NCBI GenBank assembly: GCA_024663395.1
Contig: JANFAH010000031.1
Location: forward strand, 620,001-684,000
Direction: 5' to 3'
Length of the DNA stretch: 64,000 bases
Source of the DNA: Pisolithus tinctorius
Lineage: Eukaryota; Basidiomycota; Agaricomycetes; Boletales; Pisolithaceae
The notes beneath the pieces were generated by a model. The model had not been told where the DNA came from and searched no databases. It worked only from the letters and a program-made list of their open reading frames with translations. Shown here piece after piece: positions 45,632 to 57,396 of the stretch. Position numbers and translations under genes: made by a program. Position 1 is the first letter of the stretch; the number at the start of each line of letters is the position of its first letter.

Positions 45632-47472
45632 GAGAGGTGGGAACATATCTTCTCTGAACGTCCCTCTTTTGCTCGCATCCCAAGCGAAAGCCTTCTCATG
45701 GATTCGTACTAGCCACTTGACTAGTTTGAGTTCTTCGGGCCACAAAAATCCACCTGGGTCCCATTCGAACTTGTCTGCTCGCTCCTGTGTAAGTTGTTCC
45801 CCAGGTGTGAACTCTGGGGGTTTAACTGGTATCTGGGGGAGGCTAGCCAATGGGTCCCCCACTTCCCTCCTCTCGACTCTAAACTCTGCCGGCATCTCTG
45901 TCACCACTGGCCGAACCTTCTTCACCACAGGTTTGTACTTCATCACTTGCTTTATCCATTCCTCCTCGTCCTGTAGCTCAGTGGTCAGACTCTCCACCAA
46001 ATAAGATTCGAAACATAAACCCGAGGACTTGAAGTCCTCCTCTGTCATTGCAAACATCATCTTGTAACCTTTCGGTCTGGCCCCTGGGCATTCAATCTCT
46101 GTTTCTTCACTTCAACCTGCTCCCTCGATGCTCCTATCCTTTCCTCCTTCTTCTCATCCCTCATGAAAGGGTTCGTCTCTTCGATACTGTCCTGCGTCCT
46201 TGCAATAAACATCTTGCAATTCTATTTCTATACCTGCAGGAACAGTCAGTGCGTTGTTCATGCTCGATCTAAAAGAAACTCTATGGCCGGTCGCCTCTAT
46301 GTCTAATGTTGATTCTTGTTTTCTGTTTTCGGTTATATCTTGAAACTGTGAGTCAAAGTCTGAGATGTATGTACTTGCTTCATTCTTATATACCGCTATA
46401 GGCTGAGTGAGATATCCCAGCCTTACAGGGGTGGCCGATCCCATCGAAACATCTCCTCGCTGGCTATTCAAGTCCTGGATGAAGTCTAAAAACCCTCGTC
46501 CTGTGATCGACATTGTACCTGATGGGGTTTGCGCCCTATCCTCTGAATATACTCCCTCTGCAAGACCGCGTCCCTAAACTGAGGGAACTGGGCGAGGGAC
46601 CTTCTCGGTTGCAGTGAGATCTGGATCCTCTTTTCTGTCTCCAGATCCATAAACTCGAGCGTCTGTTGTCCGTTCCTATAGTCTTGTGTCCTAGCCCGAA
46701 TTGTGCATAGGAATGGCCTGCCCAGAAGGATGTCAAAGGGAGCCAACTTGACAACTTGAATTGGCACTCGCACTTCCACTGGACCAATCCTGAGCGAAGC
46801 ATCTCGCACCAGGCCCAGTGTTTCATCCTTCAACCGGTTCGTGGCTTCCATAATGATTTGGCTATCCCGCTCTATGGGGAGATGCAGAACTTCAGCAATT
46901 TCTTGTCACAGAGCCATTATCTGCAAACCACTGTTGAGAATCCCTTTGAGCTTGACCTTCCTGGACAGCTCAACCTCTACCATCGTAAGTGGCATCAAAT
47001 CCATCTGTGTGTACCTCTCATCTCCTATACCACACTCAAACGCCCTCATGTCAATTGACCATGGTGACCCTTCCAACATATCCGATGTGCCTGAGAAGGT
47101 TGCACCGAGTGCTACTCGCTTCATCATTGCTCTGTCCTTGAACTCTCTCTGAACATCTGGACTTATAGTGAGTAGATCCCTTCCTGGAATCATGATGGAC
47201 TGGTCCAAGTATTGGTTCAAAACCCTCATCGCTGCTGTAGGGTCTTCGAACAGACTCATATACCTATATCCTTTCCTTCCCACATCTTGATCTTCCGTGA
47301 CACGTGGCTGGGCCTTTGGCGCAGAGGTAGGTCCCTGTGTCCCGCCAGTACTTCTGTCTGGTTGCTTTCCTTTGTCCTTCGAACTTGCCTCGGGAGCATC
47401 CATCGAGTCCAACTGACTAGGTCCTGGCTGTTCTGCTGTTGGAGTTGCTGTTTGTCTCTCTTTCCCAGGCAC
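45632..47472 (-). pseudogene. D1 protease and start of RT
   Basis: Minus-strand frames 47472-46906, 46851-46486, 46513-46154 and 46060-45632 correspond to 58386-57397 and 57355-56540 in D2. The protease reads ILNSGLQIMAL and then TGA, where D2 has ILDSGSQIVALRQEI: the catalytic Asp is Asn, and the following Arg codon CGA is TGA. The RT N-terminal part (EFRVERREVGDPLASLPQIP, LTQERADKFEWDPGGFLWPE) keeps an Arg codon (CGA) that is TGA in D2. It ends at the deletion junction. Confidence 0.7.
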
Positions 47473-47556
47473 TGCTACCCCATCGAACTTCGGGGTCTTT
47501 CATTGCTGCTTATTCTCTTCCCTTCGAGCTGCTGCGAATGCCTGTTCTGTTTCTGC

Positions 47557-49125
47557 TCATTGTGCTTCGTACTCAGTCTCCGAGATGACCTCCTTGGCCA
47601 TATCCTCTCCATCTGAAACATACTCTTCAATCCTAGCTCTTTCGACATATTGGAAGGCATTGTGCGCCACTACGAACATATTCGTGTTTGTCAGAGGATC
47701 CTCTTCATGCTCGATCCAAATGATAGGCACTTGCTGTTCCTCTCTCCTCCTCCTGTCCCTTGCCATCCATTCATCTATCAACTGGTACATTGGCTCATCC
47801 ATTCTAGGGACGCGTGTGCCATCATTGAACTTTACCCTATCGTCTTCGACAACACACCTGCCAGCTGTGCAATATCTTTCTAACATGCGGCAAGTCCTCG
47901 TGCGGTGTCCTTGAAGGAAACAGAAAAAACAAATTATTTCTCAAGGCAGTTCACATGCTCCTTTGACAACGTTTCTGGCCAGTACAGGCGCTGCCCTTCT
48001 CTGGGCTTGTGCTTCTGCCCGAACCTGAGGCTGCCTCTGGACCAGTTCGCACACTATCCTCCCAGCTTCCTCTCCGGGCGATAACTGAATGACACCCCTC
48101 CTTGCAGCATGGCTTCTCATCATATGGTACCCATGCCTCAGCAACTCTTTTATTTCTTGTAGGACCTTATTCATAGGCCAGGGGTTGTCTGAATTGTGCA
48201 AACCATTTCTAAACTTCAAGTTCTCGAGCGTATCTTTCTGGAGTTCTGGGTCTAAGCCCTCCCAGAAGTAACTGTCATAGTCCTCCTGAGCGAGCTTGTA
48301 GCGTCTATTAAGATAGCCCACTATGGTCTCATACTGCTGAAGGTACTCTCCGAGGTCATCTTCCGTCGCTATAATCTTCCTGGACTGTGCTTGAACGAGA
48401 TCAACCAGGTCCACTTTAACGTATCTCTTCTCTCATTCTCCTGTGCCTGGGTACATGTTCACCAGTACTTCTACAAACTCATCCCATCTACCGGTCGTCT
48501 CTTCCATGAGCTGCATCCACAAGTTCGCTGTATCGTTGTCCAGGTACCATATAGCCCACCTCGGCCACTCATACTCGTCTGTACACCCTGCCTTCTTACA
48601 CAGGTGATGAATTTCTTCCAGGTAACAAACCAGGTCAGCTGTCTTCCCTGAAAACTTGGGTGCTTTGTCTGAAGACCTAGAGGGCATTTTCTCGAGCAGC
48701 TTGGGTTTTTCAGATGCCAGGGCACCTTGCCCGAGAAGCCTAAGGATATGCTGCCCTTCAGACAATTCTTCTGGCTGGGCCGTTCTTCTCCTCGGCTCCC
48801 ATGCTTCCATAGACAGGATTCTATACTTCGAGTGACGTTCCTTCTCGCACCTTTTCTCCTTGCGCCTGCAATACCTTCTTCTTTCCTCTTCTTCGCTCGA
48901 GTCGCTCGATGAACTGTCCATGGAGTAGGACCTCCTATGGTGTCTACTCCTTGACTTGTCCGATCTTCTATGTCTGTGGCGACGTGACTTTGACCTGTGC
49001 CTCATTCTATAACTCAACCTGGAAGTTGATTTGTACTTGTATCCATGTCTCGACCTCGACCTCAAGGATGACCTCTCCCTACGTCCTGACCTACATCTCG
49101 ACCTCACCCTTGTCCTCGACCTCAA
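47557..49125 (-). pseudogene. D1 gag with RS-rich N terminus and zinc knuckle
   Basis: A minus-strand frame from about 49125 (an Arg/Ser-rich segment resembling SR repeats, HRSKSRRHRHRRSDKSRSRH) runs through a capsid-like region (LVCYLEEIHHLCKKAGCTDE, TANLWMQLMEETTGRWDEF, YFWEGLDPELQKDTLENLKF). It continues to a zinc knuckle C-x2-C-x4-H-x4-C (CFFCFLQGHCTRTC) and an acidic tail. In-frame TGA at 48433 (GTGE/EKRY) where D2 has CGA, and another at 47941. A further upstream frame (49741-49343, MAARVAHKERHRRAKEVLRA) in a different frame probably belongs to the same protein or a leader ORF. Confidence 0.7.
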
Positions 49126-49803
49126 GGGCGACCTTTCTCTGTTTATTGACCTTTCTCTGGTCTGTCCTCAGTGGACTGCAGCTTTTGGATCGTTGACATA
49201 GATCCTGTCAGGTGGCTGCTCTGTCGCCCTTTCCTTTCCTTTATCCCAGTAGGTCATAAATGGTGGTAATTCCTCTTCTTTTTCTCTCTTAGGCTTTGCA
49301 AACTTCGACAAGCTTGCCAGTTGCTCGTCATCCCAGATTTCTTCATATGTACATGTCCTCTAAGCCGGTAGTGTTGACTTCTGCTCCTGTAAATGTAGGA
49401 ATGGAAAACAGGATGTCTTCGGGCTCCTCTATGAATGCTGTGAGGGGTAACTCCGTGAGCGGTGAAGGTGGTTCTTGTAAGAGCTTCGCTGTTTCTTCTG
49501 TCAAACCAAACGATGTTTCTGAGTTTGATCTGATGACCAGCGCTGGTGTTTGGTATTCTGTGGAGGTGGGTTCTCGTATCTGTTTCGGCTCTTCTGGTTC
49601 TGGGGATTCTGGAAGAGGAACTTCAGTGGGGAGCTTCTCAAGAGATGACTTAGCTAAATGGGGAGGCGTTGCTTTCTTCCTTGCTCTGAGCACCTCTTTC
49701 GCCCTCCTATGTCTCTCCTTGTGGGCAACCCTAGCTGCCATTCACCTGAGGTTGTACTTTGCTTCCTGAATGTCGGTTGAAGCCCCTTGCTGTGGGCTCC
49801 AAG

Positions 49804-50089
49804 TGTAAGAACATGTTTTCTGATGGCCAAGAACTCCAACTCTGGAAGAAGTAGGTTCTGCTTGAGTCAGGTCAACCCTGAAGGGGCTTCGCTCTGGATG
49901 TAGGGTAAGTACCTTAGATGAAGAACGAGGGAACTCACCCGAGAAAAATATATATCTTGTCCCTAGAGAAGAACCTTGGCAAGAAAGGGGAGCTGAAGTG
50001 TGTTCTCCCAAAGGCAAGAGCACAGAGTAAAAATGGTGGCAGCTAGTGTAGTCTAGTCCTCCCTGGTGTACCATAGTTGTTAAGTGATG
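49804..50089 (-). repeat. LTR shared by D1 (5') and D2 (3')
   Basis: A single LTR copy separates the two internal regions, in the same orientation as 42956-43240. The minus strand ends ATGTTCTTACA, followed by CT and TGGAGCCCACAGC, a plausible tRNA primer-binding site for D1. Its other end has decayed from TGACA to TGATG (50085-50089), so TG...CA is no longer intact. Confidence 0.6.
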
Positions 50090-51832
50090 TGGCCTGTGCT
50101 GTGACCACCTGCATGCTTAGTCAGCTCTCTATGTTTCGACACCAAGTCCTTTTTCAGCCACAACCCCTAAGCCCAAATCCTCCTCAACTCTCTCTTACAT
50201 CCTTCACCCTCAAACCTTCCCTTCGACCCAACCAAAGCACGACTTCTCATAGGGAAAAGGTTCGTGTTCCCTACATCCGAGGGTGGGTTTAGATGCCGAC
50301 TGTCCTTGGTTGTCCCCTTCCTCGCATAGACATCCTTGGCTTCGTACCCATCCTCACTAGCTTCTCCTTCATACCCTTGCCCTCTGACTCTCCTAGCCTT
50401 CCCCTCGCTCACTGTACTTCACATCACCTTCCACCCTGCACTCAACAACTCCTTCCTCCATCAACGCGCCCCTTCGATCCCACACCCACACTGCGCCCCT
50501 CAAACCTCTCCCTCACTCTCATCAACGTCCCCAAGACCCCTCACAGCCAACTCTCCTGTACCTTCTCCATCACCTTGCACCCTCAATTTTCCACACCTCT
50601 GAAGCCAACCTCTTAGCCCAGGTGACAATCATAGTGCTTCAAACATGCGAACAAGTGGGTGATAAATCGAGTGCGGTGCGAGGTAGGAACGGCTTGTCGA
50701 AACGCAGCTGGCAGTAGAACTGTGACAGAGCATTTTCACAGCACAGCAGCTGGGGATAGAGACCCTCTGTACCTATGACCCAGCTCAAAGATTATTTTAT
50801 ACCTGTAAACCCCCTATCAGTGACATATTCACAATCCTATGAGAGTGCATTGTGCACTCTCGACTCCATTTTGTCCTTAAGATGACATTAGTGGAAATGA
50901 AACCAAGAAAAACAACAGCTTGGGCCCTTGGGAGACTCCTTCTACCCTATACTGCGTCCTTTCTATGGTACTCTGGCCCCCCCCCCTTTCTCAGCTCCTG
51001 GACTTGCGCCTCGCACGCAGGAACAAATTTCGTGGCGCATAATGATACCAGTGGCCTTCAACTCGCGTTTCTAATATCCCCTCTTCGTATGTACCTTTGA
51101 GAGCTTTCCATTCCTGCTTTCCGCCTCTTCCAACACTGAAAACAAAACACTTTGACGTAGTTTATGTTCGAACTACAATAGAATACCTCACCTTGAACTT
51201 GTAGCCTCTCGATCCTGCTTCAAAGATAGGTCTTCGACCTCGACAGGTGCAAATATGAGCCCTCGCTCGACCTCGGACATTCGCCCTCTGTTGATCCACT
51301 TTTTTCTTGTGCCGAGATACCTGTTTCTCACCATAAAGTGCGTTCGAACTGAAATGGAAGGGTCACCTGTCAGCGTGTCTACCCCAGCCAAGCTTCTCTT
51401 CAGTGTTGTTTCTACTTGGTTTGTGTCCCTTCTCACCTGTTCCAGCTCTGCATACCTCTCCTGTAGTGACCCTTCCTAGCCGTGGAACAGCTCTGAGAAT
51501 GTTGTGTAGTCTAGCATTTCCTTCACAGCCTGTCATTACCCTTTGCAGTTAGTTTGCTTGTTCGAATTCAGGCTGTTGTCTTTCCTAGTGTAGAACATTA
51601 GTGATGCTGTAACACGAAAGGAAAATAGACTAGAATATGGCAAGAGTGCCATGGCTCTTTGAGTGCGCTGAGACTGTAAGACTGCCACTGCATCGAGCGA
51701 AGATTCCAATTTCTGGTGATAATCAATCCGTTTCAATCGACTTCCCACTGTTTCCCTCCTTCTTATCTAAGCTACCCTGCATGTTCCTTCCACTTTTTTC
51801 TCCCTCATCTTTTCTTCCTCACCCTCGCTCCC

Positions 51833-53240
51833 ATGTCGTCCAACCCCAACAACTCGCCTCCCAACATTGGTGTCCTGGCTGACAACCTTGCACGCACCGC
51901 CTCCATCCTCCAGCTCCTGCTGGGATCGTTGCAGGGAGACACAGAGTCAAGAAACGCATTGTTGGTGCATCTGGGGTCGTTGATGGTGCGTGGTCTTTTT
52001 CTTTTCCTTGACAGTCATTCCGTTGACACTACCCCATCGCTACAGGGCCCATCACCGGCTCCTACAGCTCCTGAACCTCAAGCTGCTTCCTCTCCTGCAC
52101 TACTGGTCGACGCTCCTCCTGCTGACATTGTCCAGGACGAACTGGCTCCCACAACTACTGCTGCCCTGGTCGACCATACCCCCACAGAGCCCTCACCTGC
52201 GACCGTCGTTGTCCAGGAACTGGATGCCAGCCCCACTCTTGACCTTCCCACCTTCAACACACTCCCTGATGCTCCATCATCCACGTCCACATCTATGTCT
52301 ACCATTGCGCCTTCTCGTACACCCTCTCCCTCGCTCCTGGGTCACTTGGACCCTCCTTCTCCCCTTACACCAACTGTCTCACCCAACCATCCAGTCTCTG
52401 CCCCAGACGCTGCCGTGCCTGTGGATCCTACCACGCCCACCTGCCAGACACTCAATGCTTCCGCATCTGGCCTTGACCGTCTTCCTGCCAACTCTCCATT
52501 GACTGGCCACATGTCTCTCGACCACCCTTTGGTGAGTCTTAACTTCCTTCGTTCTTCTCCATCCCAAAGTCGACTCTTCGAGATCCAGAATGCAGACTGT
52601 CTCGGGGAGTCCGGCCTCCAATGGCGAGTCTACCATCCCAATTGGCATATCGAGCTCATCGAATGTACTTCGAAGGATGGTGGTTTCCCCATCTACCCAC
52701 CCGTCCCCTGTGACCGTTGTCATGTCGCTTGAGCCATCTGCTCTGGAGCCTTGGGGCTCAAATTCATGTGTTGTCGTCAACTTCATTATACTTGCCCCTT
52801 ATACATGCATGTTGTCCACTCTCTTTTTGCTCTAAGGCATCTTGCTGACATTGCTCCAGAATGACTTGGCACAGTCCTGAGCCTGGGTCCAGGTGCTTTG
52901 CATGGGCTCTACTCCTCCTGCTCTCACCCCTCCTCGTTACCCTGCCAAGCCTGTAGTTGAGATCACCCAAAGGCCTGCTTGTGCCTTGAAATGTGCTCGT
53001 GTCAAGTCTCCATCTCCCAGTCTGACTCCTCCCCCTTCAACTTCTGGCACCTCCTCTTCTAACTTGGCACCAACCCCTTCGACTTCCAGTTCCCCTCCTT
53101 CGCTGCCTTCGCTTTCCAACACCAAGATGCTGGTTGTACTTCATGAAGCCCTTCGCGCTGCGACCGAAGTGTTAGACCAAGCCTCGAAAGGCCACGTTGT
53201 GTCCAAGAAGGCATTGGGCAAGAGGAAATTGCGCAATTAA
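51833..53240 (+). pseudogene. Antisense gene of D2 with cysteine cluster (Zn2Cys6-like)
   Basis: Exons 51833-51985, 52046-52531, 52589 to beyond 52732, and a last exon within about 52893-53240. Introns: GTGCGT...CTACAG (60 nt) and GTGAGT...ATCCAG (57 nt). The protein has a helical N terminus (TASILQLLLGSLQGDTESRN), a long Pro/Ser/Thr-rich linker, then WRVYHPNWHIELIECTSKDG. A cluster CDRC-x6-C-x9-CC-x6-C ending HYTC follows, interrupted by a TGA at 52730 where Arg (CGA) is expected. The last exon encodes a Ser/Pro-rich stretch and VVLHEALRAATEVLDQASKG before a basic end. The spacing resembles a fungal zinc cluster with one Cys misplaced. It is antisense to pol and sits before the 3' LTR, as in element A. 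Confidence 0.55.
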
Positions 53241-53355
53241 GTATCTTGCACTATCTCTTTTCTGGGCTTCAACAGCCCTGTTGTTGTACCTCATGTATAT
53301 CCCTGTCCAACACAGAATTGATCAGTGCTTTTTGAATCATTCAAAAGTCATGACT

Positions 53356-53375
53356 TATATATATATATATATATT
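53356..53375. repeat. (TA)n microsatellite
   Basis: About ten TA dinucleotides downstream of the antisense gene, between it and the end of D2 pol. Confidence 0.85.
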
Positions 53376-53741
53376 TTTGATCAGAATGTGCAAGTTGGGG
53401 TGCAAGTTGTGCTGAATTACGCTCGAATTCAAGCCGATAGTCGAAGTGCCTTGGTTGAACGAGCACACTAATATCTACAACTGGAGGTCTCAGATACTCT
53501 CACCTGACTCACTCTCTTTGATGGCCTCTTCTCGTAAGATGTCTTCAGCTTCGGGGATTGATTTGTCCTCTATTGATTCTTCTTTGAGCCTGCGCAGCTC
53601 TTCTTCACTTCAGTTCATGAGTTCTTCTACCACTATCAAGATTCGTTTCCTAGGATAATAAGGGAGTAAGCGAAAAGTGGCATATCGAAGTTGGGAAATC
53701 GAGCCGTCAAGCTCAGCTAATAGGTATGAACCCCCTTCAGT

Positions 53742-56700
53742 TCACCTGATGACTACCATGGGACCTAAGTATCTTGGCTTCATCTTGTGGTCGAGTTCCT
53801 TCTCGATCCTCACATTGCGAGCTAAGACTAGTGCTCCAGGTTCGAACTTGTAGCTTCGTATCGACCTTTTTACCCTCTGCTCGAACTCCTTTGCCGTCTG
53901 GCACCGTGCCTTGTATACTTGTTGATGAACCCGCTGTAAGTCTTCCTGTCTTCGCTGGAGCTGGTGGCACCTATACAATATCAGTTCTTCAGTCGAATAC
54001 TTATCCTTGTCCCAATTTGTCAGAAAGGTCGCTTCGGCAAAGTCAAACAGCAATCTTGGCTCGATCCCATGGACCATCTGATATGGCGAAAGTTTCGTCG
54101 ACTTTTGTGTTGTCACCCTTTTGGCCCAGAACACCGACGGTGTGTACGACAACCATTTGCCTATTTCACCTTCACAAGTCTTGACAAGACCCTCTCGAAC
54201 AGTCAGATGTCTTCTCTCGACAACTCCATTGGCTTGAGAATTGTATGCCAAAATCTTTATATGCCTGATATCATACTTCTTCGCGAGGTAGGCGAGGGCC
54301 TGTTTGAATGCAGAGCTGTTGTCTGTGACAATCTCCCCTACAGCACCCCACCTACACAAGATCTGTTTGAATATGAACCGTCCTAAGGTCTGTCCTGTCT
54401 CTGCACCCAGCATCTGCCACTCAGGATACAAAGTCAGAGAACACCTAGCTTGTACTATGTACTGGAACCCATTCAACTTCGGCATCACCATCGAATCCAT
54501 GTGTGCCTTGTAAAACAGAGGTTCGGGCATGGCTACGACAGGTGGGATATGGATCTTATCCATGCGTCGAATTTGACACTCGTGGCAGGTACAGAGGAAC
54601 CACCATATGTCTCGATCTAGCGACGTCCACCAAAAGCAGATCAGTAATCTCGACTTAGTGGGAAACACTCCCTTGTGGCCCAAATCGTCATGTGCTTGCT
54701 TCATCAACTCCAGGCATTTCTCGTATGCGGGTACTACTTGATGCTGTCCCCTCAGTTCCTGGTGCCACAGTTCTCTGTTCTTCAAGAAGAATCTCGCCAC
54801 ATATTTGATTAACACATTCAGATCTAAGTCCAACATTCCAGGCAGTCGCTGCTGATCTTCGAGGAATTTGTGAACTACCTCCAACCATTTGTCTTGCCGC
54901 TTCCCTTTTTCTGTCCTGGGGATTTCTATATCAGCGGTAGCATCCATCCCTGATGCTTGTGATAAAACCATCTGGTTCTTGGTCACTTCACTCGACCTCT
55001 CTGATCTCTGTTTTCCAATGTAGGGGATCCATCCTAGATTCGGTTCGACTACCTTTCGACTTTGAAAGAAAGCTTCTTCTCATTTGCCTCACTGAGGGTT
55101 GAGGAGTTTGACTGCGAATGATCCTACCTCGTCGATCCAATCTTCATAATCATCTTCTGGTTCCGGATCCTTGTTTGCTCGAGGTCTCCTCAATAACCCA
55201 TCCAGGCCTCTATGCTTCTCTGCCAGTACGTGTATCAGTTTGAACTTGAAGAGGAGTATACCAGCAATCCATCGATTGATGGTCGCATTCAGTTGCAGGT
55301 CGGGGTTATTGATCATACCCTTGATGTACTTGGCGTCGACTTCCACAGCTAAATCTTTAACTCCAAATATGTGGTTGCATATGTCCCGAAGCACGCAAAA
55401 TAGGCTGAACAACTCTAGCTTCACCTGACTATAACGACTTTCCCTTTCGTTGAACGCAATTGATCCAAACCTTGATGGATAATGCTTCGAATCTTCTCTG
55501 ATCTGTAAAAGCAGGTAGCCTACTGCCATGTGTGAGGTGTCAACAGCTAAAATGACTCTCCGTCCTGACTTGTAATCTATCGGTCTTAACACTGGTGAGT
55601 TGGCGAGCGCTTCTTTCAAGTCGTCCATCGCTGCTTCATGTACTTCATTGAATCTGAAGACTACTCCCTTCTTGGTCAACTCGATCAATGGTTTGCTCTT
55701 TTTGCATAGTCTCAGATGAAGATGCGACAGTAGCTGCAGAGGCCTAAAAAGCCTCGCACTTCTGTGACGTTCTTGCAGTAGGGCCAATCTCAAATCTTCT
55801 GTACCTTGGATTCGTCAGGTATTTGGCCTTTGTACGAAACCTTGTGTCCCACTATGGTGATAGATGGGACTGCCACTGCAAATTTCTTTGCAGAGATGGT
55901 AGCCCTGATATGTTTGAGGCGCTGTAGAACTCGATTAGTATTGACAAGGTGCTCCCACATGAACCTCCTGATCCCTGAATTCCCTTCAATCGTTTCATAC
56001 ATTCCGTCCTCTCTCATGTACCTCGTTCGTGGTCCTTTTACTGGTATGTCATCAATGAATGGCATGGTTACTTCTGGTGTTTCCTCCCTGAGAGTAAACA
56101 ACACATCCCCATGGAACACTTGTACTGCGTTCGTGTAGCCCATGGGGAGTTTGGTCAACCTGAACATGCCAATTGGCATTTGAAAGGTCGTAAGGTCATG
56201 ATAGTCTTCATTGATCACTCAGTGGTCATAACCGACCATAAGGTCGTACATGCCATATACCGCATGTCCTGCAAATTCCTCGGTGATACTGTCTACGTGT
56301 GGGGGAACTCCTGAATCCTGAATCGAGACTGCGTTGAGCGGCTGTAAGTCGTGGACCAGTCGCAGCGATTTCCCGTCCTTCTTCACTACGCAAAACCATC
56401 TCGATCGATAAGACAAAGTCGATGGTTCATAAACTCCTGCCGCAATCTTTTCCTTGATTATTTGCACAACGTCCCCATAGATCGCTGGTGGAATGGGTAT
56501 ATTCCGATACACCCATGGCTTGTGCAGGACTGTCAGAATCTTGAGAGGCAGGAACATATCTTCTCTGAATGTCCCTCTTTTGCTTGCGTCCCAAGTGAAA
56601 GCCTTCTCATGGATTCATACTAGCCACTTGACTAGTTTGAGTTCTTCAGGCCACAAAAATCCACTTGGGTCCCATTCGAACTTGTCTGCTCACTCCTGTG

Positions 56701-57355
56701 TAAGTTGTTCCCTGGGTGTGAACTCTGGGGGTTTAACTGGTATCTGGGGGAGGCTAGCCAATGGGTCCCCCACTTCCCTCCTCTCAACTCTAAACTCTGC
56801 CAGCGTCTCTGTTGCCACCGGCCGAACCTTCTTTGCCATGGGTTTGTACTTCATCACTTGCTTTGTCCATTCCTCCTCATCCTGTAGCTCGGTGGTCAGA
56901 CTCTCCACCAAATAAGATTCGAAACATAAACCCGAGGACTCGAAGTCCTCCTCTGTCATCATAAACATCATCTTGTAACCTTTCGGTCTGGCCCCTGGGC
57001 ATGCAATCTCTGTTTCTTTGCTTTGACCTTCTCCCTCGATGCTCCTATCCATTCCTCCTTCTTCACATCCCTTATGAAAGGGTTCGTCTCTTCGATACTG
57101 TCCTGCATCCTTGTGATAAACATCTTGCAATTCTACTTCTATACCTGTGGGAAAAGTCAGTGCATTGTTCATGCTCAATCTAAAAGAAACTCTATGGCCA
57201 GTCGCCTCTATGTCTAATGTCGATTCTTGGTTTCTGTTTTCAGTTATATCTTGAAACTGCGAGTCAAAGTCTGAGACGTATGTACTTGCTTCGTTCTTAT
57301 ATACCGCTATAGGCTGAGCGAGATATCCCAGCCTTACAGGGGTGGCCGATCCCAT
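53742..57355 (-). pseudogene. D2 pol: RT, RNase H, integrase
   Basis: RT: IPIPPAIYGDVVQIIKEKIA, YRSRWFCVVKKDGKSLRLVH, LPMGYTNAVQVFHGDV. The catalytic motif reads PFIDDIPVKGP rather than YxDD. RNase H: LAVDTSHMAVGYLLLQ and VKLELFSLFCVLRDICN, with VEVDAKYIKGMINNPDLQ. Integrase: zinc region HDDLGHKGVFP ... CTCHECQIRR; core AHMDSMVMPKLNGFQYIV, EIVTDNSSAFKQALAYL and NSQANGVVERRHLTVREGL (Asp, Asp, Glu); then VRIEKELDHKMKPRYLGP. TGA codons replace expected Arg codons at 56690 (LTQE/ADKF; CGA in D1), 56219, 55790 and near 55714 (RIFI/DYAK). There is one frameshift around 55,710-55,790. Confidence 0.8.
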
Positions 57356-57396
57356 CGAAATGTCTCCTCACTGGCTATTCGAGTCCTGGATGAAGT

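Larger units (their letters stand above)
42956..50089 (-). mobile_element. Element D1: internally deleted gypsy-like element with both LTRs
   Basis: LTRs at 42956-43240 and 49804-50089. Minus-strand gag and protease parts (49741-46486) are followed by a short RT start (46513-45632). Then comes a junction near 45620-45632, directly abutting the 5' half of the antisense gene (44942-45620). Compared with D2, about 4 kb (52,505-56,538 in D2) containing the rest of RT, RNase H, integrase and the 3' part of the antisense gene is missing. It is inserted in element C. Confidence 0.8.
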
